NCBI GenBank assembly: GCA_019118525.1
Contig: DWYV01000050.1
Coordinates: 26,322 to 90,321 of the forward strand
Length of the DNA stretch: 64,000 nt
Origin: Candidatus Bariatricus faecipullorum
GTDB lineage: Bacteria > Bacillota > Clostridia > Lachnospirales > Lachnospiraceae
Direction of reading: 5' to 3'
The translations under genes and the position numbers were made by a program. The notes under the pieces were generated by a model that did not search any database, had not been told where the DNA came from, and was given only the letters and a program-made list of their open reading frames with translations. Shown here piece after piece: positions 31,914 to 39,374 of the stretch. Each line of letters opens with the position of its first letter. The first letter of the stretch is position 1.

Positions 31914-33078
31914 CAGAAGATTTGGTTCCGTGGCAGGGCTTGTTATTTCCCTGGCCATTGGATTTGCCTTTTATTTTGGCCTGCAGGCCGTGGGCGGAAA
32001 CCAGGAGTCCTGGGCGTATGCCAGTATCATTGACGGGATTGCGGATTCCCTTCCCAAACAGATGCAGTGGTTTCTGATGGACTTTACGGAAGCACAGTTT
32101 TATGCAGGAGTTTTTGCCGGGGCAGGAGTCATCATTGGCGGCGCCGTGGCATGGATTCTGGCAGTAAAAGGCTCCCGGTATGCCGGATTTGACGTCTGCT
32201 ATGGAAGCAGTACCCTGTTCCCCTGGGTACTGGCGTCCCAGATTCTTTCTCTGGCCCTTGCCATTTTTGTATTCCGTTACATAGACCTGTTCCGGGGAGA
32301 TTCCGTGACCTGGGCGGCAACCTTTATTACCGTGGTAGGCGCGCCGCCGGCTGTGATGCTGCTGTATGGACCCAGTATCTCTGCCCTTCTGACCAGTTCC
32401 GTTCTGGGCGGTTTAATCTGTGCGCCGGTGGCTACGTGGATGGGAAGTTATGTGATTACTCCGCTGGGCCTTCCCGGCGTGGTGGGAAATGTACTGACCA
32501 TGGCGATTACCGGCATCATTGTCTGCAAAGTATGCCAGGTGGCGCCCTGGGTTGAGAAAAAACCGGTGCCGCCCCACAAATCCTTTGCAAGGGAAGAAGA
32601 CGTGTACAGCGCAGGCTGGTTTGTCCGAAGAGTGCTGGCCGAATTTACAGAAGCGCCTTTCTATGGAAATGAAGTGGCCGCCCTTTTTGTACTTGCCGGC
32701 GCTGTGATTGACTGGTGTATCTGCAGTCTCCACGGGGCAAACGGGGCGGGAACGGTTCCGGCCATAATTCTGTCCCAGTTTACCGGTGCCGCCGTAGGAG
32801 TCTTCCTCTACGCGAAAAAATTTGACAAAGGAGGCTGGTATGCTACTTACGTACCGGTTGTAAGCGTAGGCCCGGCCTGCGTGCTGATGTTTGGCGGGAC
32901 CGTGCCGGTGGCTCTTTTTGCCGGCGCCCTTGGCGGAATTCTGGGCGGTCCCGTGGCAGAATTTTTTGCCGGAAAACTGCCCGAAGGAATCCATGTGACT
33001 GTAGCCAATGTAACGTCCATGGCAGTCTGTACCACAGTAACCGCAGCAGTGATGCAGATACTTCCTTTCTTCTCCTAG
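31891..33078 (+). CDS. Unrecognised polytopic membrane protein with internal duplication
   Basis: A 395-residue protein with about ten hydrophobic segments that I cannot place in a known transporter family. Its two halves are related: DFTEAQFYAGVFAGAGVIIG (about 50-70) matches EFTEAPFYGNEVAALFVLAG (about 250-270); VTWAATFITVVGAPPAVMLL matches WYATYVPVVSVGPACVLMF; and VLGGLICAPVATW matches ALGGILGGPVAEF. Two-fold repeats are typical of secondary transporters and channels. The gene overlaps the M20 gene by 23 bases, so it probably imports the substrate of the two hydrolases. The ATG at 31891 is preferred over an in-frame GTG at 31882. Confidence 0.75.
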   Translation: MNREVQNDRRFGSVAGLVISLAIGFAFYFGLQAVGGNQESWAYASIIDGIADSLPKQMQWFLMDFTEAQFYAGVFAGAGVIIGGAVAWILAVKGSRYAGFDVCYGSSTLFPWVLASQILSLALAIFVFRYIDLFRGDSVTWAATFITVVGAPPAVMLLYGPSISALLTSSVLGGLICAPVATWMGSYVITPLGLPGVVGNVLTMAITGIIVCKVCQVAPWVEKKPVPPHKSFAREEDVYSAGWFVRRVLAEFTEAPFYGNEVAALFVLAGAVIDWCICSLHGANGAGTVPAIILSQFTGAAVGVFLYAKKFDKGGWYATYVPVVSVGPACVLMFGGTVPVALFAGALGGILGGPVAEFFAGKLPEGIHVTVANVTSMAVCTTVTAAVMQILPFFS

Positions 33079-33108
33079 AATTGTATAAATTGTTTCCAAA
33101 TTGTATTC

Positions 33109-33142
33109 GGGGACGGGTACAGGCCAGCCTGTACCCGTCCCC
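33109..33142 (+). repeat. REP-like palindrome, copy 3
   Basis: GGGGACGGGTACAGG (33109-33123) pairs perfectly with 33128-33142 around CCAG. The leader is a diverged GAATTGTATAAATTGTTTCCAAATTGTATTC variant, in which the GTAG tetranucleotide reads GTAT. It follows the membrane protein's stop by about 30 bases. Confidence 0.8.
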
Positions 33143-33159
33143 AATGCGTCTCCTGACAG

Positions 33160-33188
33160 TTGAAATTCGTTTCCGGGGCATTTATAAT
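33160..33188 (+). promoter_or_regulatory. Promoter of the radical SAM-kinase-thiT operon
   Basis: TTGAAA at 33160-33165 and TATAAT at 33183-33188, 17-base spacer, with GGGAGG ribosome binding site following at 33203-33208. Confidence 0.75.
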
Positions 33189-33217
33189 AAAATCATAGAA
33201 GCGGGAGGTGACGCGAG

Positions 33218-34162
33218 ATGGAATATGAAGGCCAGATATGCAGGGCGCCGATGGAGCGCTCCGCTTTTATGCTGCCGGTTATGGTGGGCTGCTCTTACAA
33301 CGGCTGCCGGTTCTGCAATCTGTTCCGGCATCTGAAATACCGGGTGCTCCCCCTGGAACAGATAGAAGGGGAAATCCGGCGGGTACAGAAGGCCGGTGGA
33401 AACCCGCGGCGTATCTTTCTGGGGGACGGCAATGCCTTCGACCTTTCTGCGGAGCATCTGCTGGAGATTCTGGAACGGATTGAGAAGGCCTTTCCCGGCA
33501 GAGAGATGGTAAACATGGATGCCACGGTAACCGGGATTCTGAAAAAAAGTGATGAAGAGCTGCGGCTTCTTCAGCGCCACGGAGTCCGGCATCTGTATCT
33601 GGGCATCGAGAGCGGCCTGGACGATGTTCTCGCCTTTATGCACAAGGACCACAGCCTGGCCCAGGCGTACGAGGCGATTGGACGCCTCCAGGAGGCGGGG
33701 ATGGTATATGACGCCCACATTATGACCGGAATCGCGGGGAAGGGACGGGGCCAGGAAAATGCGGTGGCCCTGGCGGAATTTCTGAACCGGACAGGACCGG
33801 TTCATATCGTGAATTTTTCCCTGTTTCTGCACCGGGAAGTTCCCCTTTACGCGAGCATTCAGGACGGCAGTTTTGTGCCGGAAGAGGAGACGGAAAACCT
33901 GCGGGAGGAGCATACCCTGATAAAACGGCTGAACCCGGCGCCGGGAACGGTGTTCCGGTATGACGGTTTCCACGATTTTATTGAATTCCGGGTGCGGGGA
34001 ACCCTTCCGGATGACCGGGAGAAGATGCTGGAAAAACTGGAAAACGCAGTGGAGATTTATCAGAACCGGGCCCCGGTCTATTCGTTTGTCGGCGGGGAAT
34101 GCCCGAAACTGATAAAATATGAGGGAGAAGAAAGGAGAGGAAACGTATGGCAAAACACGTAA
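33218..34162 (+). CDS. Radical SAM protein with C-x4-C-x2-C cluster motif
   Basis: A 314-residue radical SAM enzyme. The cluster-binding motif near residue 26 is GCSYNGCRFC, that is C-x4-C-x2-C and not the commoner C-x3-C-x2-C; I have seen this spacing in a group of uncharacterised Firmicutes radical SAM proteins (GCSYNxCxFC). The barrel has RRIFLGDGNAFDL and HLYLGIESGLDDVLAFM, SAM-binding type blocks. It has no SPASM or B12 domain. The 3' end overlaps the cytidylate-kinase-like gene by 16 bases. The reaction is unknown. Confidence 0.85.
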   Translation: MEYEGQICRAPMERSAFMLPVMVGCSYNGCRFCNLFRHLKYRVLPLEQIEGEIRRVQKAGGNPRRIFLGDGNAFDLSAEHLLEILERIEKAFPGREMVNMDATVTGILKKSDEELRLLQRHGVRHLYLGIESGLDDVLAFMHKDHSLAQAYEAIGRLQEAGMVYDAHIMTGIAGKGRGQENAVALAEFLNRTGPVHIVNFSLFLHREVPLYASIQDGSFVPEEETENLREEHTLIKRLNPAPGTVFRYDGFHDFIEFRVRGTLPDDREKMLEKLENAVEIYQNRAPVYSFVGGECPKLIKYEGEERRGNVWQNT

Positions 34163-34788
34163 TTATTGCAATCGGAAGGCAGTTTGGAAGCGGGGGACAC
34201 GAAATCGGAAACCGGCTTGCCCAGAAGCTGGATATTCCTCTTTATGACCGGAATCTGGTACGGATGGCCGCGGAAGAACTGAATATCACCAGTTCCGCGG
34301 CGGAGGAAGTGGATGAGACCGGACTGAACCGTTTCCTGGCGTATTACAGCACGGCGCCCATGGATTACACTTCCTATTATCTGAATGATTTTCAGGCAGG
34401 ACAGCCCTTAAGCGAGCAGGTTTACTATGCCCAGAGAGCCATTATGCAGAAACTGGCCTCCCGGAGTTCCTGCGTCATGGTAGGCCGGTGCGCGGACTAC
34501 ATCCTGGAAGAGGAACCGGGACTTATCAGTGTGTTTGTGATTGCCTCAAAAGAAGACAAAATCAGACGGATTGCAAAAAAATATCAGCTCTCTGACAAAA
34601 AAGCGGCGGACAAAATCCGGAAGGTGGACCGGGAGAGGCGCTACTACTACGAGCTTCACACGGGACGGGACTGGGGAAGCCCGGAATCCCACCAGATTGT
34701 GCTGAATGTGAGCATGCTGGGAATGGACCAGGCAGTGGAAGTGCTGGCCGCGCTCTATGAAGAAAAGAAAAAGGAACTGGAGGAATAA
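34147..34788 (+). CDS. Cytidylate kinase-like family protein
   Basis: A 213-residue P-loop protein. IIAIGRQFGSGGHEIGNRLA near residue 5 is the atypical glycine-rich loop of the cytidylate-kinase-like family, followed by PLYDRNLVRMAAEEL, MVGRCADYILEEEPG and the lid-like KVDRERRYYYELHTGRDWG. True nucleoside monophosphate kinase activity has not been shown for this family, so the substrate is left open. It lies in one operon between the radical SAM gene (16-base overlap) and thiT (5-base gap). Confidence 0.85.
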   Translation: MAKHVIIAIGRQFGSGGHEIGNRLAQKLDIPLYDRNLVRMAAEELNITSSAAEEVDETGLNRFLAYYSTAPMDYTSYYLNDFQAGQPLSEQVYYAQRAIMQKLASRSSCVMVGRCADYILEEEPGLISVFVIASKEDKIRRIAKKYQLSDKKAADKIRKVDRERRYYYELHTGRDWGSPESHQIVLNVSMLGMDQAVEVLAALYEEKKKELEE

Positions 34789-34793
34789 GGACC

Positions 34794-35333
34794 ATGCGGA
34801 CAAGAAAACTGGTGTTCTGCGCCGTGGCAGTTGCCCTGGCTTATCTGACGTCCTATATCCGGCTGTTTGAGCTCCCCTGGGGAGGAAGCGTGACGCTGTG
34901 CAGTATGCTGTTCATCGTCCTTATCGGGTACTGGTACGGCCCCGCGGCAGGAATGGCTACGGGATTTGTATACGGGATTCTGCAGTTTATGCAGGAGCCC
35001 TACATGCTTTCCCCCTTTCAGGTGTGCTGCGATTACCTGTTTGCCTTTGCGGCCCTGGGGCTCTCCGGATTTTTCCGAAAGCAGAAACACGGACTGATTA
35101 CAGGATATCTGGTGGCAGTACTGGTCCGGGGCGCGTTTCATGCCCTGGGCGGATATCTGTACTGGATGGATTACATGCCGGACAACTTTCCGAAAGCACT
35201 GGCCAGTCTGTATCCCATTCTTTATAACTACAGTTTCCTTCTGCTGGAAGCAGTTATCACCATTATCATTATCTCCATTCCGGCGGTGGCAAAAGGCCTG
35301 AACCGGATAAAGAAACTTGCAGTAAACGGATAG
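34794..35333 (+). CDS. thiT: Thiamine ECF transporter S component ThiT
   Basis: A 179-residue membrane protein with six hydrophobic segments. It matches ThiT in the signature stretches PWGGSVTLCSMLFIVLIGYW and EPYMLSPFQVCCDYLFAFA, whose aromatic and Glu residues bind thiamine. It works with a shared ECF energising module encoded elsewhere. No TPP riboswitch is seen upstream; the gene is transcribed with the two genes before it. A small hairpin at 35339-35352 (AGCAG/CTGCT) with TTTTATTA may terminate the operon, followed by a REP-like palindrome. Confidence 0.92.
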   Translation: MRTRKLVFCAVAVALAYLTSYIRLFELPWGGSVTLCSMLFIVLIGYWYGPAAGMATGFVYGILQFMQEPYMLSPFQVCCDYLFAFAALGLSGFFRKQKHGLITGYLVAVLVRGAFHALGGYLYWMDYMPDNFPKALASLYPILYNYSFLLLEAVITIIIISIPAVAKGLNRIKKLAVNG

Positions 35334-35388
35334 AAGAAGAGCAGAGTCCTGCTTTTATTATTGACGGAATTGTTTTAGAATTGTCGTC

Positions 35389-35422
35389 GGGGACGGGTAC
35401 AGACTGGCCTGTACCCGTCCCC
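35389..35422 (+). repeat. REP-like palindrome, copy 4
   Basis: Fourteen-base arms (35389-35402, 35409-35422) with core GGGGACGGGTACAG. The leader is GAATTGTTTTAGAATTGTCG. It lies between two convergent gene ends (thiT and the C39-type peptidase). Confidence 0.82.
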
Positions 35423-35435
35423 AATCACCAATCAA

Positions 35436-36269
35436 TTATTCCAGGGCCACACTCTGGCTTCCCCGGGAGGCGTAGACGGCCTCAAACCGGGCTCTGTCAT
35501 AGGCAACCTCCCCCTCCATGGGGTCCGCCATGGTGACGGTGCTCTCCGTGTAGCCGGTCAGTACCATGCAGTGGTCGTTGGCGTCCCATTCCACATAGTC
35601 GCCGTCTTCCGTGTACCATCCGTGGGTGCCGTACCGGTCTCCCATGTCAAGAGTCACCCACACGGCTACGGGCTGATTCTGGCTGACCCGGTGGTACAGT
35701 TCTTCCGGAGTACTTCCGGTCAGGTCCACGGCACGAAGAGCACTGTCCTCGTCCTGGAGATAGCTGTCAGCCGCGGTCACAATGGCCGGGGTTCCGCAGA
35801 TAAGTCCGGTGTCGTCAAAGGGACTGCCGATAAAATACCGGTTCATGTCCACACCGTAGAGTCTGCCGTCTTCTCCGTAGTAGAGTCCCGGAGCCGCGAC
35901 GGGAAGATAGCGGGTGGCCATGATGAGTTTATCAGCCGGAAGGCCCTCATAATTCAGCAGCATGGTAAGGGCTGTAATTTCGCAGCCCATGGGCAGTTCC
36001 GGGTTCTGGTAAATCATGGGGAAACCGGAAATCTGATACTGGGCCGGCAGGGAATTCTCCTGCCCAGTGTCCTGCCCGCTCTCCGTTTCACCGCCTTCTT
36101 CGGCCAGGTATCCCATGGTGGGGGCGTTCTGACCGGTCAGCGCGGCCACAGCGGCAGGTCTTGGCATACTTCCGGTGAGAATAAAGCCGGTGAGAATCAG
36201 AACAAGAAGAAAAGAGAGTCCTCTTCCTGTGCGGGGGTCATCCGGCAGCCTGTAAAATCGGTATTTCAT
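35436..36269 (-). CDS. Exported C39-like cysteine peptidase
   Basis: A 277-residue protein with an N-terminal signal anchor at about residues 19-38 and a papain-like Peptidase_C39_2 domain. The catalytic Cys is in YQNPELPMGCEITALTMLL, the His in WDANDHCMVLTGY and the Asp in MADPMEG, the three blocks of this family. These surface proteins occur in many Firmicutes and may cleave peptides or act as bacteriocin-like proteases. The start is the ATG complementary to 36267-36269, with AGAAAGGA upstream, not the longer frame starting at 36407. Monocistronic. Confidence 0.87.
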   Translation of the reverse strand: MKYRFYRLPDDPRTGRGLSFLLVLILTGFILTGSMPRPAAVAALTGQNAPTMGYLAEEGGETESGQDTGQENSLPAQYQISGFPMIYQNPELPMGCEITALTMLLNYEGLPADKLIMATRYLPVAAPGLYYGEDGRLYGVDMNRYFIGSPFDDTGLICGTPAIVTAADSYLQDEDSALRAVDLTGSTPEELYHRVSQNQPVAVWVTLDMGDRYGTHGWYTEDGDYVEWDANDHCMVLTGYTESTVTMADPMEGEVAYDRARFEAVYASRGSQSVALE

Positions 36270-36489
36270 ATACGGTATCCTTTCTGTATACAAGTCTGTT
36301 TTTTGTTTCCGCCCCCCGAAATCTCTTATCCTGTCATAGAGAAAAATAGAAAAATAGAAAAAAGCAGTGCGCCACAGCAATCCTTTACTGTAGTACACTG
36401 CTATCATAACCGAAAACAGGCAGGTCTGTCCAATACCTGCTTTTTATTTCTGTGCATACCTTCCGGTTATAACCAGAACCGGTATCCGC

Positions 36490-37230
36490 CTATTTCCGGA
36501 GAAACTGTTTGGCGATGCAGGTCACCAGTCCCCCCACGCAGAAGGGGAAGAACATCGGATACAGAGACCCGAATTCCGCAAGGCCGGCCCGGATGCCTTC
36601 CACCATAACAATGTTTTCCGGGACCAGGTTTCCTGCTACACTGGCTATCCAGGAACAGACATACACAAGAATGAAGAAGGTCAGTCCCCTTCCCGTGCCG
36701 GACCAGAATCCGCTCAGCGCGAAGAAAAAGGAACTCAGCTCCCACAGAAGCAGGAGCCCGGCCACGGCCAGATAGGCATATACCGTAGCCTGCTGTTCTG
36801 CCGGCAGGGCATAGAGACCCCCGTAAGAGGTAAAACCGTCCCAGAAGGAAAAGGCCGTTATCAGGGTAATCACCGCGGCAAACACAATCGGAGCAGGACG
36901 CAGAACAAAGCGGGTCAGCTTTTCCACTGCCTTGGTGCCGGTGCGGACAGGCCTGCGAATCTGGGATACCAGCTCTTCCTCCGGGCGGGACCGCTTTTCC
37001 TGCCTGCGGCCGGAATCTTCCCGGCTCCGGTTTTCCTGCCTGCGGCCGGATTCCTCCCGGCTCTGGTTTTTCGCTCTCCGGCGGGGCGGCTCCCGGTATG
37101 CTTCCTCATTCTCCCAGGCGTCCCCGAACTCCTCCGTGTCATCATCCAGACGGATTTCCGGAAGGTCCCCGGTATAAGTAACTTCAAAATCATCTCCAAA
37201 GTAGTCGTAGTTGTCTTTCTTATCACGCAT
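36490..37230 (-). CDS. Membrane protein with acidic N-terminus and Arg-rich tandem repeats
   Basis: A 246-residue protein I do not recognise. Residues 1-40 are acidic (Asp/Glu/Tyr rich), 45-85 are Arg-rich and contain a 12-residue repeat (NQSREESGRRQE, NRSREDSGRRQE, then KRSRP), and about 110-240 form four hydrophobic segments. The charged N-terminus is probably cytosolic and disordered. The gene stands alone between the C39 peptidase and the ClC antiporter. Its upstream region carries a degenerate MITE-like inverted repeat. No function is assigned. Confidence 0.75.
   Translation of the reverse strand: MRDKKDNYDYFGDDFEVTYTGDLPEIRLDDDTEEFGDAWENEEAYREPPRRRAKNQSREESGRRQENRSREDSGRRQEKRSRPEEELVSQIRRPVRTGTKAVEKLTRFVLRPAPIVFAAVITLITAFSFWDGFTSYGGLYALPAEQQATVYAYLAVAGLLLLWELSSFFFALSGFWSGTGRGLTFFILVYVCSWIASVAGNLVPENIVMVEGIRAGLAEFGSLYPMFFPFCVGGLVTCIAKQFLRK
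36992..37066 (-). repeat. 36-base tandem repeat within a coding region
   Basis: Two adjacent, about 85 % identical 36-base units and part of a third encode SREESGRRQE-type repeats on the minus strand. The period is a multiple of three, so copy-number change would keep the frame. Confidence 0.75.
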
Positions 37231-37251
37231 AATACCACTCCCTGCCAGTAT

Positions 37252-37320
37252 GTTACTATGTCTTTCCTGCTTCTGTCAAATGAAATTCGGCATCTTCCCG
37301 GATTGCCTGTGAATAGTAAC
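37252..37320 (+). repeat. Degenerate MITE-like element, copy C
   Basis: GTTACTAT (37252-37259) and ATAGTAAC (37313-37320) are exact inverted repeats 69 bases apart; the right end extends to CTGTGAATAGTAAC, as in the other copies. The interior differs, so this is a decayed or unrelated-core copy. Confidence 0.5.
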
Positions 37321-37322
37321 GA

Positions 37323-37351
37323 TTGTTTCGGCACGCCACTTGTGGTAAAGT
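37323..37351 (+). promoter_or_regulatory. Promoter of the ClC gene
   Basis: TTGTTT at 37323-37328 and TAAAGT at 37346-37351, 17-base spacer, directly after the MITE-like end. Confidence 0.5.
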
Positions 37352-37381
37352 AAAGGCGTGAGAGTGGCAGGAGGGAAAAAT

Positions 37382-38947
37382 GTGAAAAAAGATGTTGCGC
37401 ATATTCTGAGGCGTTCCGAACGTTTTCAGGTGATTTTAATAGGAGAAGGAATTCTGGCAGGGGCAGTGGCCGGTCTGGTGGCGCTGGGCTACCGGATTCT
37501 GCTGGAGCAGGCAGGAACCTGGCTGAACCTGATTTTGCAGGCCGTCAGAGGGTCCCTTCCGGGAATTCTGGCGTGGTTTGGCGCGCTGGCGTTTCTTGCC
37601 GCCGTAGTGGCGGCGCTTCTGAAATTTGAGCCGCTGATTTCCGGAAGCGGGATTCCCCAGCTGGAAGGGGAGATGACGGGAAAACTGACCCAGACCTGGT
37701 GGAAGATTCTCCCGGCCAAATTTCTGGGCGGGTTTCTGTGCATGCTGGGCGGTCTGGCCCTGGGAAGGGAAGGCCCGTCCATTCAGCTGGGAGCCATGGC
37801 GGGGAAAGGAATCTCCCACGCCCTGGACCGGAGCCGGACGGAGGAAAAATATCTGCTTACCTGCGGGGCCGCGGCAGGACTTTCCGCCGCGTTTCAGGCG
37901 CCCCTGGCAGGGGTGATGTTTTCCCTGGAAGAGGTGCATAAAAACTTTTCCGTGTCCGTTCTGGTGTCCGTGATGAGTGCTTCCTTAACTGCGGATTATC
38001 TGGCCTCCCGGGTTATGGGCACGGACACGGTATTCCAGTTTCCCATTGCCCAGGAGCTGCCTACGGGATACTACGGGCTTCTGCTTCTGCTGGGCGTCAT
38101 TCTGGGGGCAGGCGGCGCGTTTTACAACTGGTTTACCCTGAAATCCCAGAAACTTTACGGCAGGCTGAAAACCAGACCCTTTGTAAAAATGCTGATTCCT
38201 TTTCTGACTGCCGGCGTGCTGGGACTTTGTCTTCCCCAGGTGCTGGGAAGCGGCCACAGTCTGGTGGAATGGATGACCGGAGGAGAGTGTACCCTGGGAA
38301 TGGTGGCCCTGGTGGTGGCGGTACGGTTCCTGTTTGGCGGCATCAGCTTCGGCTCCGGAGCGCCGGGAGGCATCTTTTTTCCGCTTCTGGTGCTGGGAGC
38401 GGGAATCGGCGCTCTCTTTGGCCTGGGCGGGACGGCGCTTTTCGGAATCAGTCCGGAGTATCTCAACAACTTCGTACTGCTGGCCATGGCCGGATATTTT
38501 ACCGCCATCGTCCGGGCACCCCTGACCGGCATTATTCTGATATTTGAAATGACCGGCTCTGTCAGTCAGATGCTGTCTCTGTCCCTGGTTTCGATTACCG
38601 CCTACGTAACAGCGACGCTGCTTCGTTCAAAGCCGATTTACGAAAGCCTTCTGGACAGCCTGCTGAGGAAAAACGGCATTTTCGGAGAAGAGGGGAACGG
38701 AGAAAAGATTCTGAACCGGTTTGCCGTGGCCCACGGCTCCGCGGCGGCCAATCAGAAAATCCGGGACGTGGACTGGCCCGAAAACTGTCTTGTGGTATCC
38801 CTGGAAAGAGGCGATGAGGAACTGATTCCCCGCGGAAAGACGGAGATTCTGCCGGGCGATTTGATTGTGATTATGAGCGAGGAACAGGAGAACGGCCGGA
38901 TATATGACCAGATGACCAGGCTGTGCCGGGAACGGGAAGAAAAATAA
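37382..38947 (+). CDS. ClC family chloride/proton antiporter with TrkA-C domain
   Basis: A 521-residue ClC protein. The anion-pathway motifs GSGIPQ, GREGPSIQ (external gating Glu) and GGIFFP are present, and the internal proton Glu lies in VMFSLEEVHKNF, so it should be an H+/Cl- antiporter and not a passive channel. Membrane part about 15-415; a C-terminal RCK/TrkA-C-like domain follows (about 445-515, CLVVSLERGDEELIPRGKTEI). Such proteins support acid resistance or charge balance. The start is a GTG at 37382 with AGGAGGG 6 bases upstream; an in-frame GTG at 37358 is less likely. Confidence 0.9.
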   Translation: MKKDVAHILRRSERFQVILIGEGILAGAVAGLVALGYRILLEQAGTWLNLILQAVRGSLPGILAWFGALAFLAAVVAALLKFEPLISGSGIPQLEGEMTGKLTQTWWKILPAKFLGGFLCMLGGLALGREGPSIQLGAMAGKGISHALDRSRTEEKYLLTCGAAAGLSAAFQAPLAGVMFSLEEVHKNFSVSVLVSVMSASLTADYLASRVMGTDTVFQFPIAQELPTGYYGLLLLLGVILGAGGAFYNWFTLKSQKLYGRLKTRPFVKMLIPFLTAGVLGLCLPQVLGSGHSLVEWMTGGECTLGMVALVVAVRFLFGGISFGSGAPGGIFFPLLVLGAGIGALFGLGGTALFGISPEYLNNFVLLAMAGYFTAIVRAPLTGIILIFEMTGSVSQMLSLSLVSITAYVTATLLRSKPIYESLLDSLLRKNGIFGEEGNGEKILNRFAVAHGSAAANQKIRDVDWPENCLVVSLERGDEELIPRGKTEILPGDLIVIMSEEQENGRIYDQMTRLCREREEK

Positions 38948-38955
38948 AAAAAGGC

Positions 38956-38984
38956 TTGCAATCGGAAACGAATTGTGGTATTAT
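38956..38984 (+). promoter_or_regulatory. Promoter of the T-box/aspS2 operon
   Basis: TTGCAA at 38956-38961 and TATTAT at 38979-38984, 17-base spacer, just upstream of the T-box leader. Confidence 0.6.
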
Positions 38985-38990
38985 CTGAGC

Positions 38991-39287
38991 TAGTTTATTA
39001 AAGTAAAGCGATGAAAGAGACTCTTGCTTTTGGAACCTGCCAGAAATACGGCGTCACCGGCTGAGAGCGCTGTTCAGGGAATAAGGCGAAGGGAACACTC
39101 CGGAGCAGACTGGCTGAATGTGGAAGACAGAAGCCTTCGGGACTGTTTTTCAGTAGGTCAGTACGGGTGATGTACGTTATCACATCGAAGAGCGGAATCC
39201 CAAGGGCGGGGTTCAAAGCGGGTGGTACCGCGGATTGTCGTAAGAAATTCGTCCCGGAATACAGAAAACTGTGTTCCGGGACTTTTT
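38991..39287 (+). ncRNA. T-box riboswitch controlling aspS2 and gatCAB
   Basis: A leader of about 300 bases with the conserved T-box sequence GCGGGTGGTACCGCGG at 39218-39233, whose bulge TGGT pairs with the NCCA end of uncharged tRNA. It ends in a terminator (14-base stem 39251-39264 with 39269-39282, then T5) whose 5' arm region competes with the antiterminator. Stem I is represented by the AGCGATGAAAGAGACTC start at about 39007. AAC occurs at 39094-39096 in GGGAACACTCC on its 3' side, consistent with an Asn specifier; GAC at 39126-39128 is an alternative. Uncharged tRNA would let transcription proceed into aspS2. Confidence 0.85.
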
Positions 39288-39335
39288 ATGCTCTGGAGGA
39301 ACGTTTTCATTTTTCGAACAGTAGCCCTCCAGTAT

Positions 39336-39372
39336 AAAAACCTCCGGAATGCAAGTCATGAAGGAGGTTTTT
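39336..39372 (+). promoter_or_regulatory. Hairpin sequestering the aspS2 ribosome binding site
   Basis: AAAAACCTCC (39336-39345) is the exact complement of GGAGGTTTTT (39363-39372), which contains the AAGGAGG site of aspS2; the loop is 17 bases and the ATG is at 39375. A second hairpin, CTGGAGG with CCTCCAG, lies just upstream (about 39294-39331). Confidence 0.6.
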
Positions 39373-39374
39373 TT

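Noticed and set aside
33078..33218. TPP riboswitch for the thiT operon
   Set aside because: The leader is short and lacks the conserved TPP-binding sequences; only a promoter and a REP-like palindrome are present.
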